A stretch of 10,103 nucleotides of DNA from Candidatus Zophobacter franzmannii. Its GTDB lineage: Bacteria; Cloacimonadota; Cloacimonadia; Cloacimonadales; JAFGVF01. The translations under genes were made by a program, and so were the position numbers. Positions 1-6,266 of the stretch are shown in pieces. Positions within the stretch are counted from its first letter, which is position 1. Every line of letters begins with the position of its first letter. Under the pieces are notes generated by a model that made no database searches, was not told the origin of the DNA, and was given only the letters and a program-made list of their open reading frames with translations. Where the stretch lies: contig JAVCCX010000189.1 of NCBI GenBank assembly GCA_030765245.1, forward strand, positions 1 through 10,103. Reading direction: 5' to 3'.

Positions 1-396
1 CAATTCGCCGCGAGGGGAGGTAATCAATCTCATATTTATACCTATAGCGGGAGCAATACAATTGGAGGTGTTGCCTGGTATGAAACTAATTCAGAGGATC
101 TTGGTTCAAATGATCCAGATTATGGAACTCATCCCGTCGGGACAAAACAAGCAAATGAGCTTAGTATCTTTGATATGAGCGGGAATGTCATTGAATGGTG
201 CTGGGATATCTATGGGAGCTATCCGGATGGATCACAGATAAATCCAACGGGAGCAGGTAGCGGAGATAGACGTGTGATGCGCAGTGGCAGTTGGGCCCAT
301 AACGCCACTATCTGCTCTGTTGCTAATCGTTACTTCTACACCGCCACTATAAGCAGCAGCAAGATAGGCTTCCGCGTTGTTAGGCCAGCTGAATAA
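1..396 (+). CDS. SUMF1/formylglycine-generating-enzyme-like domain protein, 3' part (possible DGR variable protein)
   Basis: This is the C-terminal 131 residues of a gene entering from the left; the frame is open from base 1 to TAA at 394-396. The segment order is typical of FGE-sulfatase (SUMF1) domains, which adopt a C-type-lectin-like fold: FAARGG at the start, then VAWYETNS, HPVGTKQANE, FDMSGNVIEWCWD, RRVMRSGSW, and a final IGFRVVRP. True formylglycine-generating enzymes bind copper through two cysteines in the GSYMCxxxxC stretch. Here the first aligns with His and only the second Cys is kept (SWAHNATIC), so sulfatase activation is unlikely. Proteins of this type often act as ligand-binding surface proteins in anaerobes. 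The codons after SGSW are almost all NNC or NNT, as in DGR-diversified proteins. The domain assignment is firm. The biological role is inferred, and the N-terminus with any signal peptide lies outside the window. Confidence 0.85.
   Translation, partial: QFAARGGNQSHIYTYSGSNTIGGVAWYETNSEDLGSNDPDYGTHPVGTKQANELSIFDMSGNVIEWCWDIYGSYPDGSQINPTGAGSGDRRVMRSGSWAHNATICSVANRYFYTATISSSKIGFRVVRPAE
271..390 (+). other. Candidate DGR variable repeat (VR) at the 3' end of the SUMF1-like gene
   Basis: The last ~40 codons follow the pattern of VRs in FGE-fold DGR targets: a constant RxGSW, then a block of variable residues broken by constant C, VANR and IGFRVV. At the variable positions the codons are GCC, CAT, AAC, ACT, ATC, TAC, TTC, TAC, ACC, GCC, ACT, AGC, AGC and AGC. 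Most can be reached from AAC or AAT by changing only the first two bases, which is the signature of adenine-specific mutagenesis. No template repeat or reverse transcriptase is present in this window, so the call rests on pattern and position alone. An ordinary SUMF1 C-terminus is the alternative. Confidence 0.5.
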
Positions 397-421
397 TGTA
401 ACTCTACTGTCTCGGTCGAGT

Positions 422-439
422 ACGGCTCGTGAGAGCCGT
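422..439 (+). repeat. Perfect 7-bp hairpin with GTGA loop just after the SUMF1-like gene
   Basis: ACGGCTC (422-428) and GAGCCGT (433-439) are exact reverse complements around the loop GTGA. The hairpin begins 25 bases after the stop codon. A GC-rich 7-10-bp hairpin with a 4-base loop a short way downstream of the VR is a known DNA element in DGRs that promotes retrohoming. The position and geometry fit that role. There is no T-run after it, so it is not an intrinsic terminator. The same 9 bases GAGAGCCGT recur at 489-497, so the left arm has two possible partners. Confidence 0.55.
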
Positions 440-650
440 GATGTAAAACACGCATCTTGCTTGCCAACCATAGCATTAGCGAAGGTTGGAGAGCCGTAAG
501 AAAAGAGAATCACGACCCGGAAAGTCGTGCCAAATGTGAGAAGAAAGCAAGGTGTGTACCTTCACCAAATCGATGGTTTGCGTAGCGTAATCAGCTTGAT
601 AGCGTATATTAAATAATGGTGGTATTGTATTATACCTAAACACCATTGTT
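440..650. other. Gene-free stretch with several inverted repeats
   Basis: No convincing coding frame is present on either strand. Visible structure: CCAACC (464-469) pairs with GGTTGG (484-489); CACGAC (511-516) pairs with GTCGTG (524-529) around a 7-base loop; and an AT-rich hairpin at 615-647 is built from AATGGT/ACCATT and an inner GGTAT/ATACC. The last is followed by a weak T-rich stretch and could end transcription of the upstream gene. The stretch could be a structured 3' UTR or a small RNA, but no known RNA family was recognised. Confidence 0.35.
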
Positions 651-685
651 GTTTATTCCTGATGTTCTCGCCCCATCGTCACAAG

Positions 686-910
686 TAGCTCCTTACGGTG
701 CAAGTCCATCCAGACCTGCACCGCAACGAAGTGTGGGGCGGGAATGGTATTATAGTGCAAGTCCATCAGTCGCTGGAGAAAGAGATGAAGCTAAAGCATC
801 ATTTCCCAGAATACATTCAATAGCTCCTTACGGTGCAAGTCCATCAGTCGCAGGAGAAAGAGATGAAGCTAAAGCATCATTTACCAGAATACACTCCAGC
901 CGTTACAAAA
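686..910 (+). repeat. Tandem 78-bp repeat pair plus a related shorter copy
   Basis: Unit 755-818 matches 833-896 at 61 of 64 positions with an offset of exactly 78 bases. A 25-base block at 686-710 (ending GGTGCAAGTCCATC) is identical to 821-845. The copies of GTGCAAGTCCATC start at 698, 755 and 833, spaced 57 and 78 bases, both multiples of three. A frame open from a TTG at 646 to 921 therefore reads a repeated peptide (SPSVAGERDEAKASF). That frame lacks a convincing ribosome binding site and any recognisable domain, so I annotate DNA repeats rather than a gene. Confidence 0.75.
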
Positions 911-921
911 CCTTCGCATAA

Positions 922-1170
922 CTCCGAATTCGCTTCGCGCATATTTGAGTGTGATATCTGCTTTTCCACTACTCAATACGAATGAAATGAGTACGAGTCC
1001 ATGGGCAAACAATCTCATCAATGGATAAAAAGCACTCAATTGCTATTGAGAAATAGTTGCTACTAACAATTAGCATACAGCAGGGAATTGTTAGGGATTA
1101 TAGGGTTTCAACTATTGATAGGATATTGATTAACAAAATGTAACTAAATAGGTGTAAAAAGCGGAAATAT
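922..1170. other. Intergenic stretch with inverted repeats, no gene seen
   Basis: No credible coding frame is seen. The clearest element is a perfect 9-bp inverted repeat, CTAACAATT (1063-1071) and AATTGTTAG (1086-1094), around a 14-base loop. Weaker ones are CTCAAT/ATTGAG (1035-1040 and 1045-1050, loop TGCT) and TACTCA/TGAGTA (970-975 and 988-993). The 9-bp repeat lies about 80 bases upstream of the best promoter candidate for the pgs operon and could be an operator or an RNA hairpin. Its role is unknown. Confidence 0.4.
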
Positions 1171-1173
1171 TGT

Positions 1174-1218
1174 TTGACACATACAAATTGGAATATTTAT
1201 TGCAATAAATTTTATGAT
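1174..1218 (+). promoter_or_regulatory. Possible promoter of the pgs operon
   Basis: A perfect TTGACA stands at 1174-1179 in AT-rich DNA. No ideal -10 lies 17 bases away; the nearest options are TATTTA (1194-1199, spacing short) and TTATTG (1197-1202). A better -10-like hexamer, TATGAT at 1213-1218, could pair with TTGGAA at 1188-1193. Either way transcription would start 20-50 bases before the pgsB start codon. The -35 match is clear; the full promoter is uncertain. Confidence 0.35.
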
Positions 1219-1249
1219 ACTTACGAAAGACCCTTAAGATGAGGTTTAG

Positions 1250-2428
1250 ATGATAGTTTTAATTATTGCAACATCTGTATTAGTGTTGTATTGGGTATTT
1301 GAATATATCCGTCACCAGAAGAATGTCAGAGAGATCCCAATCAGGATTCATGTAAATGGAACCAGAGGGAAATCAAGTGTGTCTCGACTCATCACTGCCG
1401 GATTACGAGGCGGAGGAATTGAGACCGTTGCCAAGATTACGGGCACATTGCCAAGGTTTATCATGCCTAAAGGTGAAGAAGCTGCGATTGTGCGCCTTGC
1501 CGGTGCCAATATATTGGAGCAGAAGTATATGTTCCGATATGCAGCCGCAATGAAACCCAAAGCGTTTGTTATTGAGTGTATGGCTGTTAATCCTGTTTAT
1601 CAGTGGATTACTGAAAAGCACTTTGTAAAGGCAACTCACTCTGTTATCACCAATAGCCGATTAGACCATACTGACTTGATGGGACATACAGTTGAATCTG
1701 TTACCAAGTGTTTATGTAACACAATCCCTAAGAATGGTTCATGCTACACAGCTGAAGAGAAGATGTTCCCAATAATGGCTAAGGTTGCTAAGAAACGCAA
1801 CTGTGATTTGCATAAGATAAGACCTACAGATGTTACTCCTGAGGAGATGAAGAAGTTTCCTTACATTGAGCACGCTGAGAATGTTCAGCTTTCATTAGCA
1901 GTTTGTATTGCCATCGGGGTTAGTCGTGAAGTTGCTTTAGAAGGCATGTGGAGTGCACATCCTGATCCGGGTGCATTAAAGAAGTATGTCGTTAATGATA
2001 AAGATAAGAAAGTCACATTCTACAATGTGTTTGCAGCTAATGATCCCGATTCGTCCAACTTTCTTTGGAATATGATTGTTGAGAAATTAGATAAGGATGC
2101 AAGTAAGTTCCTGGTCATTAACAGCAGATCAGATAGATATTATAGATCACAGCAGTTGATTGATATCTTTGCAACTCAGAATTATGACTATGTTATCTTA
2201 ACAGGTGAGATTCCCGACAAAATTAAAAGTTATGCACTTCATCATGGAATGAAGAAGGATAAGATTATAACTCTCGGTGAAGTATTACCTGAAAGAATAT
2301 ATGAAGAGGTTTACGCTCGTACTAATACCGATGCGCATGTTGTGGGAATTGGAAATATAGCGGGTGAAAGAAAGTATGGAGCATCGATTGTTGCTCATTT
2401 CAGACATAAAGCAAAACATAATAAATAG
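1250..2428 (+). CDS. pgsB: Poly-γ-glutamate synthase ligase subunit PgsB/CapB
   Basis: ATP-dependent amide ligase that adds glutamate through its γ-carboxyl to a growing poly-γ-glutamate chain, acting at the inner face of the cytoplasmic membrane with PgsC. It has 392 residues, about the size of Bacillus PgsB. An N-terminal membrane anchor (residues 1-17) precedes a Mur-ligase-type P-loop, HVNGTRGKSSV (34-44, with Lys41 and Ser42). Further family hallmarks are TNSRLDHTDLMG near 136-147, matching the TNxRxDHxDxMG motif, and FAANDPDSS near 262-270. GAGG at 1241-1244 lies 5 bases before the ATG. It is the first gene of a tight plus-strand run and pgsC follows after 21 bases. The short product at 1356-1553 in another frame is only a shadow. 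The assignment is very secure. Confidence 0.95.
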   Translation: MIVLIIATSVLVLYWVFEYIRHQKNVREIPIRIHVNGTRGKSSVSRLITAGLRGGGIETVAKITGTLPRFIMPKGEEAAIVRLAGANILEQKYMFRYAAAMKPKAFVIECMAVNPVYQWITEKHFVKATHSVITNSRLDHTDLMGHTVESVTKCLCNTIPKNGSCYTAEEKMFPIMAKVAKKRNCDLHKIRPTDVTPEEMKKFPYIEHAENVQLSLAVCIAIGVSREVALEGMWSAHPDPGALKKYVVNDKDKKVTFYNVFAANDPDSSNFLWNMIVEKLDKDASKFLVINSRSDRYYRSQQLIDIFATQNYDYVILTGEIPDKIKSYALHHGMKKDKIITLGEVLPERIYEEVYARTNTDAHVVGIGNIAGERKYGASIVAHFRHKAKHNK

Positions 2429-2449
2429 ATATAGAACAGGAGGATATAA

Positions 2450-2905
2450 GTGGTTGAAGCCGCAGTTGGTATAGGCGTAATAATTAGCTTAGTATTCGCA
2501 GAACTTTTAGGCGCATCAGCCGGAGGCATTGTTGTCCCCGGATATATTGCAATGTATCTCGATAGACCATTACAGATTATCGGTACATTACTTGTGAGTC
2601 TTGTCACATGGTTGCTTATAAGAGGAATCTCCCAATTTACCCTTCTATATGGTCGTCGTCGTATGGTTTTAGCCATACTCTTAGGCTTCATAGTTGGTTG
2701 GGCCTCAAGACATTTAGTATTCTTCAATGTTTCTATCTATGACCTTGAAATGCAATCAATTGGTTATATCGTTCCCGGTCTTATCGCTAACTGGATGGAA
2801 AGACAGGGAGTTATAAAAACAATCTCAACAATGATTATTGCAGCCGTATTTGTCCGTTTGTTAATAATGCTAATTTCAGGTGGAGAGGTGGTATTCAATG
2901 TATAG
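2450..2905 (+). CDS. pgsC: Poly-γ-glutamate synthase membrane subunit PgsC/CapC
   Basis: Small integral membrane partner of PgsB, needed for polymer synthesis and probably for passing it through the cytoplasmic membrane. It has 151 residues, matching the usual ~149. It is almost entirely hydrophobic, with about four or five membrane segments. The family's two related signatures are both present: GIVVPGYIAMYLDRP near residues 25-39 and GYIVPGLIANWMERQG near 105-120. The start is GTG, chosen because a perfect AGGAGG (2438-2443) sits 6 bases upstream and the N-terminus begins right at the first hydrophobic segment. The 3' end overlaps the start of the next gene by 8 bases, which suggests translational coupling. 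Confidence 0.95.
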   Translation: MVEAAVGIGVIISLVFAELLGASAGGIVVPGYIAMYLDRPLQIIGTLLVSLVTWLLIRGISQFTLLYGRRRMVLAILLGFIVGWASRHLVFFNVSIYDLEMQSIGYIVPGLIANWMERQGVIKTISTMIIAAVFVRLLIMLISGGEVVFNV

Positions 2906-4031
2906 ACCCTCACTAAGAACAAATTGGAGTTTAGCGACTCTTGCCCTTCTAAGTCTTATTCTATTCTACTTTGCTAACAATAGCCGTAAGACTATCAAAG
3001 CAAATTACTTTGACCTGAAACTGCAGGCAGCTGTTGAAATGGAAGCCATGATGGCTGAAATCAAAAGCTCATATGACGCAGAAGGTTTACAATATAATAT
3101 ACTTGATGACCCCAAAAGGACTGGTCTAATCGGTAAATCAGTAACTAGTATTACCTCAAGTCGTGGATTACTCCGCGATAAACAAACTGCTATCAATCCT
3201 AACTTTGCTGCTGTTTATGTAGAGTTACTTAAGAAAGCAGGTGTAAAAAAAGGTGACTATGTAGCTGTTGGTATAACAGGCTCTACACCCGCAAGTAACT
3301 TAGCTCTATATGCTGCTTTAAAAGTTGTAGAAGCTAAGCCGGTAATCATTACTGCAAATAGCTCTGCCGGTTATGGAGCTAACAGAGAAGAATTTACCTG
3401 GTTAGACATGGAAAGTCGTCTCTTTGATAGAGGAATGATAAGTTTTAGAAGCTCATTCGCATCTATTGGCGGAAATGAAGATACTGGAAAAGGGATGCAT
3501 GACATTGGTAAAGAGAACCTGGGAGCTTCTATTGTAAGAAATAATATAGCTCTCATCAGTGGTAAAACTCTATCTGCTAATATCAATTTAAGAAAAGAAG
3601 CTTATAATGAAGCGTTACCTAAGAAAGCTAAATATCGCACCTTTGTAAATATTGGTAGTGGTTTAGCAAATGTGGGTAGTGCAATTAATGCAAAGCTTGT
3701 AAGAAGTGGAGTTAATAGAAGATTAGCTGAAAAAGAATTTACTAATCCGGGTATAATGTTTGACTTTGCCAAAAAGGGAATCCCAGTTGTGCATGTTTTC
3801 AGGATTATCCCTCTTGCAGAGAAGTATGATTTACCGGTTGCAGTAGGCAACTCAGAGAATCCATTTGAAGTACCTAACCCGGGTGTTGGTAAAATCTTCA
3901 GCTCTGAAGTTCAGAACACTTTAGTAATAGCTCTCTGCTTTATTATCTTGTTGATTGCCATTAGTTTAGTTGTTATGTTTGACAGGCATGACAGGAAGTT
4001 TGCAAAAAATATTGTCGCTCATGAGGATTAA
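2898..4031 (+). CDS. pgsW: Poly-γ-glutamate system protein, PgsW type
   Basis: This matches, by content and position, the family named poly-γ-glutamate system protein (PgsW), found next to pgsB and pgsC in several non-Bacillus lineages; its molecular role is not established. The 377-residue product has a membrane segment at 9-26, a large soluble part outside, and a second membrane helix near 341-361 followed by a short charged tail. Visible patches include VAVGITGSTPASNLALYAALK and VNIGSGLANVGS. I chose the ATG at 2898 over an in-frame ATG at 2880 because a GGAGAGG ribosome site lies at 2882-2888, the resulting overlap with pgsC is only 8 bases, and the earlier start adds just six residues. 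It stands where CapA/PgsA stands in Bacillus, but I see no CapA-type metallophosphatase motifs. Confidence 0.8.
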   Translation: MYRPSLRTNWSLATLALLSLILFYFANNSRKTIKANYFDLKLQAAVEMEAMMAEIKSSYDAEGLQYNILDDPKRTGLIGKSVTSITSSRGLLRDKQTAINPNFAAVYVELLKKAGVKKGDYVAVGITGSTPASNLALYAALKVVEAKPVIITANSSAGYGANREEFTWLDMESRLFDRGMISFRSSFASIGGNEDTGKGMHDIGKENLGASIVRNNIALISGKTLSANINLRKEAYNEALPKKAKYRTFVNIGSGLANVGSAINAKLVRSGVNRRLAEKEFTNPGIMFDFAKKGIPVVHVFRIIPLAEKYDLPVAVGNSENPFEVPNPGVGKIFSSEVQNTLVIALCFIILLIAISLVVMFDRHDRKFAKNIVAHED

Positions 4032-4040
4032 TAAACTACT

Positions 4041-4862
4041 ATGAAACGAATAATTGTACTGATTCTCGCACTCGGAATGATGTTCTCTCTCTTCGCAACA
4101 AAGAAGACGATTTATAGAGTAAAGCATTTTTCTGAGAAAGGTACACGAAGATTAGTTGAAAGAGATCAACGAAAAGTATACTACTATCGTTCTGTACGAG
4201 GTCAAGACCTTGTAATTGCAAAGCCCTCTGCCGGAGAATATACTCTAAAAACAATCTCAAAGATCCAGGATAATGTCATTGATGTTAGTATGTTTATCAA
4301 TGATATTGCTACTCCAATTAAATTGGTGCAGGTTGGTTTTAACGATAAATACACATTCTTCAAGGATTACACTTTCAGATTACCCGAAGATGTTAAAGAG
4401 CTAAGAATAAGGACATTTAATAGAAATGCCTATTTTAGATTCTTCCAAAAAGCAGTTCTCACGCTTTCTGATGACCCAATGAAAGTTAAACCTTTCACTT
4501 CCGAAAAGAAGGTAGAAATTAGTAATGGGAAAACAGGTAGTGAATACTACATGGCAACCGAAGCTAATAACATTACTTTTGCTGTAGATGGGGAGTTTGA
4601 TGCTTACTTCTTCGTAAGATCAGCTATAGTTGCTGTTCAGAAACCTGCATTTGATATTTATCAGAATGGTGAACTTATTAGAACTGAATCAATTGATTTG
4701 AAGAAATCAGGTAAATTCACTAGTGATGGGTATGAGTGCATAAGTATTGGAAGAAGAATTGATTTGATTACCAAAACTGGTGAGAATAGATTCAAGATTG
4801 TACCCCAGAATGCAAACCCTATTCTAATAAGAGTTATGAAAATCAGGAAGAGGGATAAGTAA
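4041..4862 (+). CDS. Secreted protein of unknown function in the pgs operon
   Basis: I do not recognise this family. The 273-residue product starts with a clear Sec signal peptide (basic MKR, hydrophobic core, cleavage likely after SLFA near residue 19), so it should reach the periplasm or cell surface. The mature part is rich in β-prone and basic stretches: many Lys and Arg, repeated aromatic pairs such as YYY, FF and YFRFF, and a basic tail RVMKIRKRDK. A positively charged exported protein could bind anionic poly-γ-glutamate, but this is inference. The gene starts 9 bases after pgsW with only a weak GAGG upstream, and its TAA overlaps the next ATG (TAATG). It is therefore probably translated by coupling with its neighbours and works with them. 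Confidence 0.8.
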   Translation: MKRIIVLILALGMMFSLFATKKTIYRVKHFSEKGTRRLVERDQRKVYYYRSVRGQDLVIAKPSAGEYTLKTISKIQDNVIDVSMFINDIATPIKLVQVGFNDKYTFFKDYTFRLPEDVKELRIRTFNRNAYFRFFQKAVLTLSDDPMKVKPFTSEKKVEISNGKTGSEYYMATEANNITFAVDGEFDAYFFVRSAIVAVQKPAFDIYQNGELIRTESIDLKKSGKFTSDGYECISIGRRIDLITKTGENRFKIVPQNANPILIRVMKIRKRDK

Positions 4863-5914
4863 TGAAGAAACTACTTATATTGTTGTTAATTTGTTCTATA
4901 GCGATACTCTCTGCAATACCTCTTCATATTGTTTATGACTTAGACACGATATTCACTCAAAATGTATGGCACTTATCTGAATATGATTTGGAAAGAGTTG
5001 ATGAGGGAAGTGACGATGTTGCTTTCGCTGAAAGTGCTGATGATTTAATCCTTAAGTCCAAGGTGAAGTTCAGTACTGACTATGCTTTCTCAAAAAGATT
5101 TAAAATAGTTCCTTCTGCGAAGTTGGCCTATAACTATTATCTTTCAAATACTGAGAAATCAAATAGTAGTATTTTACTCGGTTTGGATTTTGATTACAAA
5201 CCGTTCAAAGTTGACCTGTTCTATGGCTTCTATCCAGGCACCTATTTACGTGATTACCGTGATGACACAAATGTGTTATATAATGGTACAGGTGAATATG
5301 AGAAGTTTGAGTATGATAAGAACTTATACAAAGCCGGACTTACCTGGAGAGCTATGAAAAAGCATTGGTTCTCAGGTAAGGTGAAGATGGAAGAATACTT
5401 CCATAATGAATATTTCACCGAGTATGATGGAATCGCTTTTTCCTATGAATTAGGCTGGCGTGGTTCGTTCCCCGGTGTATATCTGGATTTCTCTTATGCT
5501 TTTAAGAAGTTTGAGACGGAAGATGATATAGCAAGTCTATATGCGCCAGATGCCGATTATGATAAAATTCCTTCTGACTGGTCCTATGAAAGCAATATCT
5601 ACAATGCTAGGGTTAGATTAAAGAAAATTGATACTTCCAATAAGAATTTTAAATACAGGTTGGTATTAGATCTTGACCTTGAGAATAGATTTTATCAAGG
5701 AAGTGATTCTATTCACGCTGGTAGAGAAGATTTAACAATGGAGTTATCCCCGGCTATTGTTTTCTATTTCAACAAAAACTTTGATATTACTCTTGACTAT
5801 TCTTATCTCAATCGTACTGTTGAATCTCCCGATAGCTCAGTTCCTAAGTATAAAAACTATACTGATAATGCAGTATCCTTAGGTCTAAGTTATAAATTTG
5901 ATTTATTTGATTAA
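4862..5914 (+). CDS. Predicted outer-membrane β-barrel protein in the pgs operon
   Basis: The 350-residue product has a signal peptide (MKK, a Leu/Ile-rich core, cleavage likely after ILSA near residue 18). Its mature body shows the alternating aromatic and polar pattern of β-barrel strands, for example the LGLDFDYKPFKVDLFYGFYP and VYLDFSYAFKKF regions, and a final strand AVSLGLSYKFDLF. The last residue is Asp after Phe, so the usual terminal aromatic of outer-membrane proteins is shifted by one. Tyr, Phe and Asp are abundant and Cys is nearly absent. It overlaps the preceding gene by one base. Its place in a poly-γ-glutamate operon of a diderm suggests a pore or anchor for the polymer at the outer membrane, which is inferred from context. 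A specific family was not recognised. Confidence 0.75.
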   Translation: MKKLLILLLICSIAILSAIPLHIVYDLDTIFTQNVWHLSEYDLERVDEGSDDVAFAESADDLILKSKVKFSTDYAFSKRFKIVPSAKLAYNYYLSNTEKSNSSILLGLDFDYKPFKVDLFYGFYPGTYLRDYRDDTNVLYNGTGEYEKFEYDKNLYKAGLTWRAMKKHWFSGKVKMEEYFHNEYFTEYDGIAFSYELGWRGSFPGVYLDFSYAFKKFETEDDIASLYAPDADYDKIPSDWSYESNIYNARVRLKKIDTSNKNFKYRLVLDLDLENRFYQGSDSIHAGREDLTMELSPAIVFYFNKNFDITLDYSYLNRTVESPDSSVPKYKNYTDNAVSLGLSYKFDLFD

Positions 5915-5929
5915 GGAGAATTCAGGATT

Positions 5930-6208
5930 ATGAAGCAGGAAGCGAAAAGAGAAAAGGTTGTTGAGTTTTTGCAGATGATTGAGAATAAGAGCATAGAATT
6001 GCGTAAGTACTCGAGACCTGTTTTGGTTTGGCAAGTTTCCGAAGGAACTGTGCAGTATTCAATATGGGAAGAAGACTTGCTGGATCGCTTTGGATTAGCT
6101 AGTGTTGATGGTTGGGATTACGAAGAGGATGCTCTTTTCTGTCCTGATTGGGTCTCAAATACTGGCGATGATTGGGATGATGATATTGACGATGATGACG
6201 ACTTTTAG
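5930..6208 (+). CDS. Small acidic protein with Asp-rich C-terminal tail
   Basis: Family not recognised. The 92-residue product has no signal peptide or membrane segment, so it is probably cytoplasmic. Residues 1-25 are charged and helix-prone (MKQEAKREKVVEFLQMIENK). The middle carries most of five Trp residues and the motif SIWEEDLLDRFGLA, and the last ~15 residues are almost all Asp and Trp, ending DDDIDDDDDF. An acidic tip closed by Phe resembles the tails of single-stranded-DNA-binding proteins, but the body shows no OB-fold signature that I can see. AAGGAG at 5913-5918 overlaps the upstream stop codon and lies 11 bases before the ATG. As the last gene before the terminator it belongs to the pgs transcript, though a link to the polymer is unproven. 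Confidence 0.7.
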   Translation: MKQEAKREKVVEFLQMIENKSIELRKYSRPVLVWQVSEGTVQYSIWEEDLLDRFGLASVDGWDYEEDALFCPDWVSNTGDDWDDDIDDDDDF

Positions 6209-6230
6209 TTGTTAAATAGATAAACTTTTT

Positions 6231-6253
6231 AAGCCGGATTATCCGGCTTTTTT
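6231..6253 (+). terminator. Intrinsic terminator ending the pgs operon
   Basis: AAGCCGGA (6231-6238) pairs perfectly with TCCGGCTT (6242-6249) around the loop TTA and runs into six Ts (6248-6253). It lies 22 bases after the stop of the acidic-tail gene. A run of five Ts upstream (6226-6230) has no matching A-run on the downstream side, so plus-strand use is favoured. Confidence 0.9.
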
Positions 6254-6266
6254 ATGGAGTGTAGTT

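Noticed and set aside
232..513. Minus-strand 93-codon open frame opposite the SUMF1-like gene
   Set aside because: It is a shadow of the plus-strand domain, whose motifs are clear, and has no recognisable content.
405..540. Possible group II intron fragment (GAGCCGT, GTACGG, GAAAGTCG words)
   Set aside because: No domain V hairpin of the right shape can be formed and no intron reverse transcriptase is present.
697..748. Resemblance to cobalamin-riboswitch core words (GGTGCAAGTCC, CCGCAAC, GACCTGC)
   Set aside because: The words are in the wrong order and spacing, the other repeat copies lack the later ones, and the nearest downstream genes are not B12-related.
686..910. CRISPR array
   Set aside because: Only two to three long copies with nearly identical content throughout and no unique spacers of regular size.
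646..921. A 91-codon open frame starting with TTG across the repeats
   Set aside because: Weak start, no ribosome site, no recognisable domain, and openness explained by in-phase repeats; kept as a repeat, not a gene.
2880..2897. Earlier ATG for pgsW
   Set aside because: It lacks a good ribosome site, enlarges the overlap with pgsC, and adds only six residues before the conserved start.
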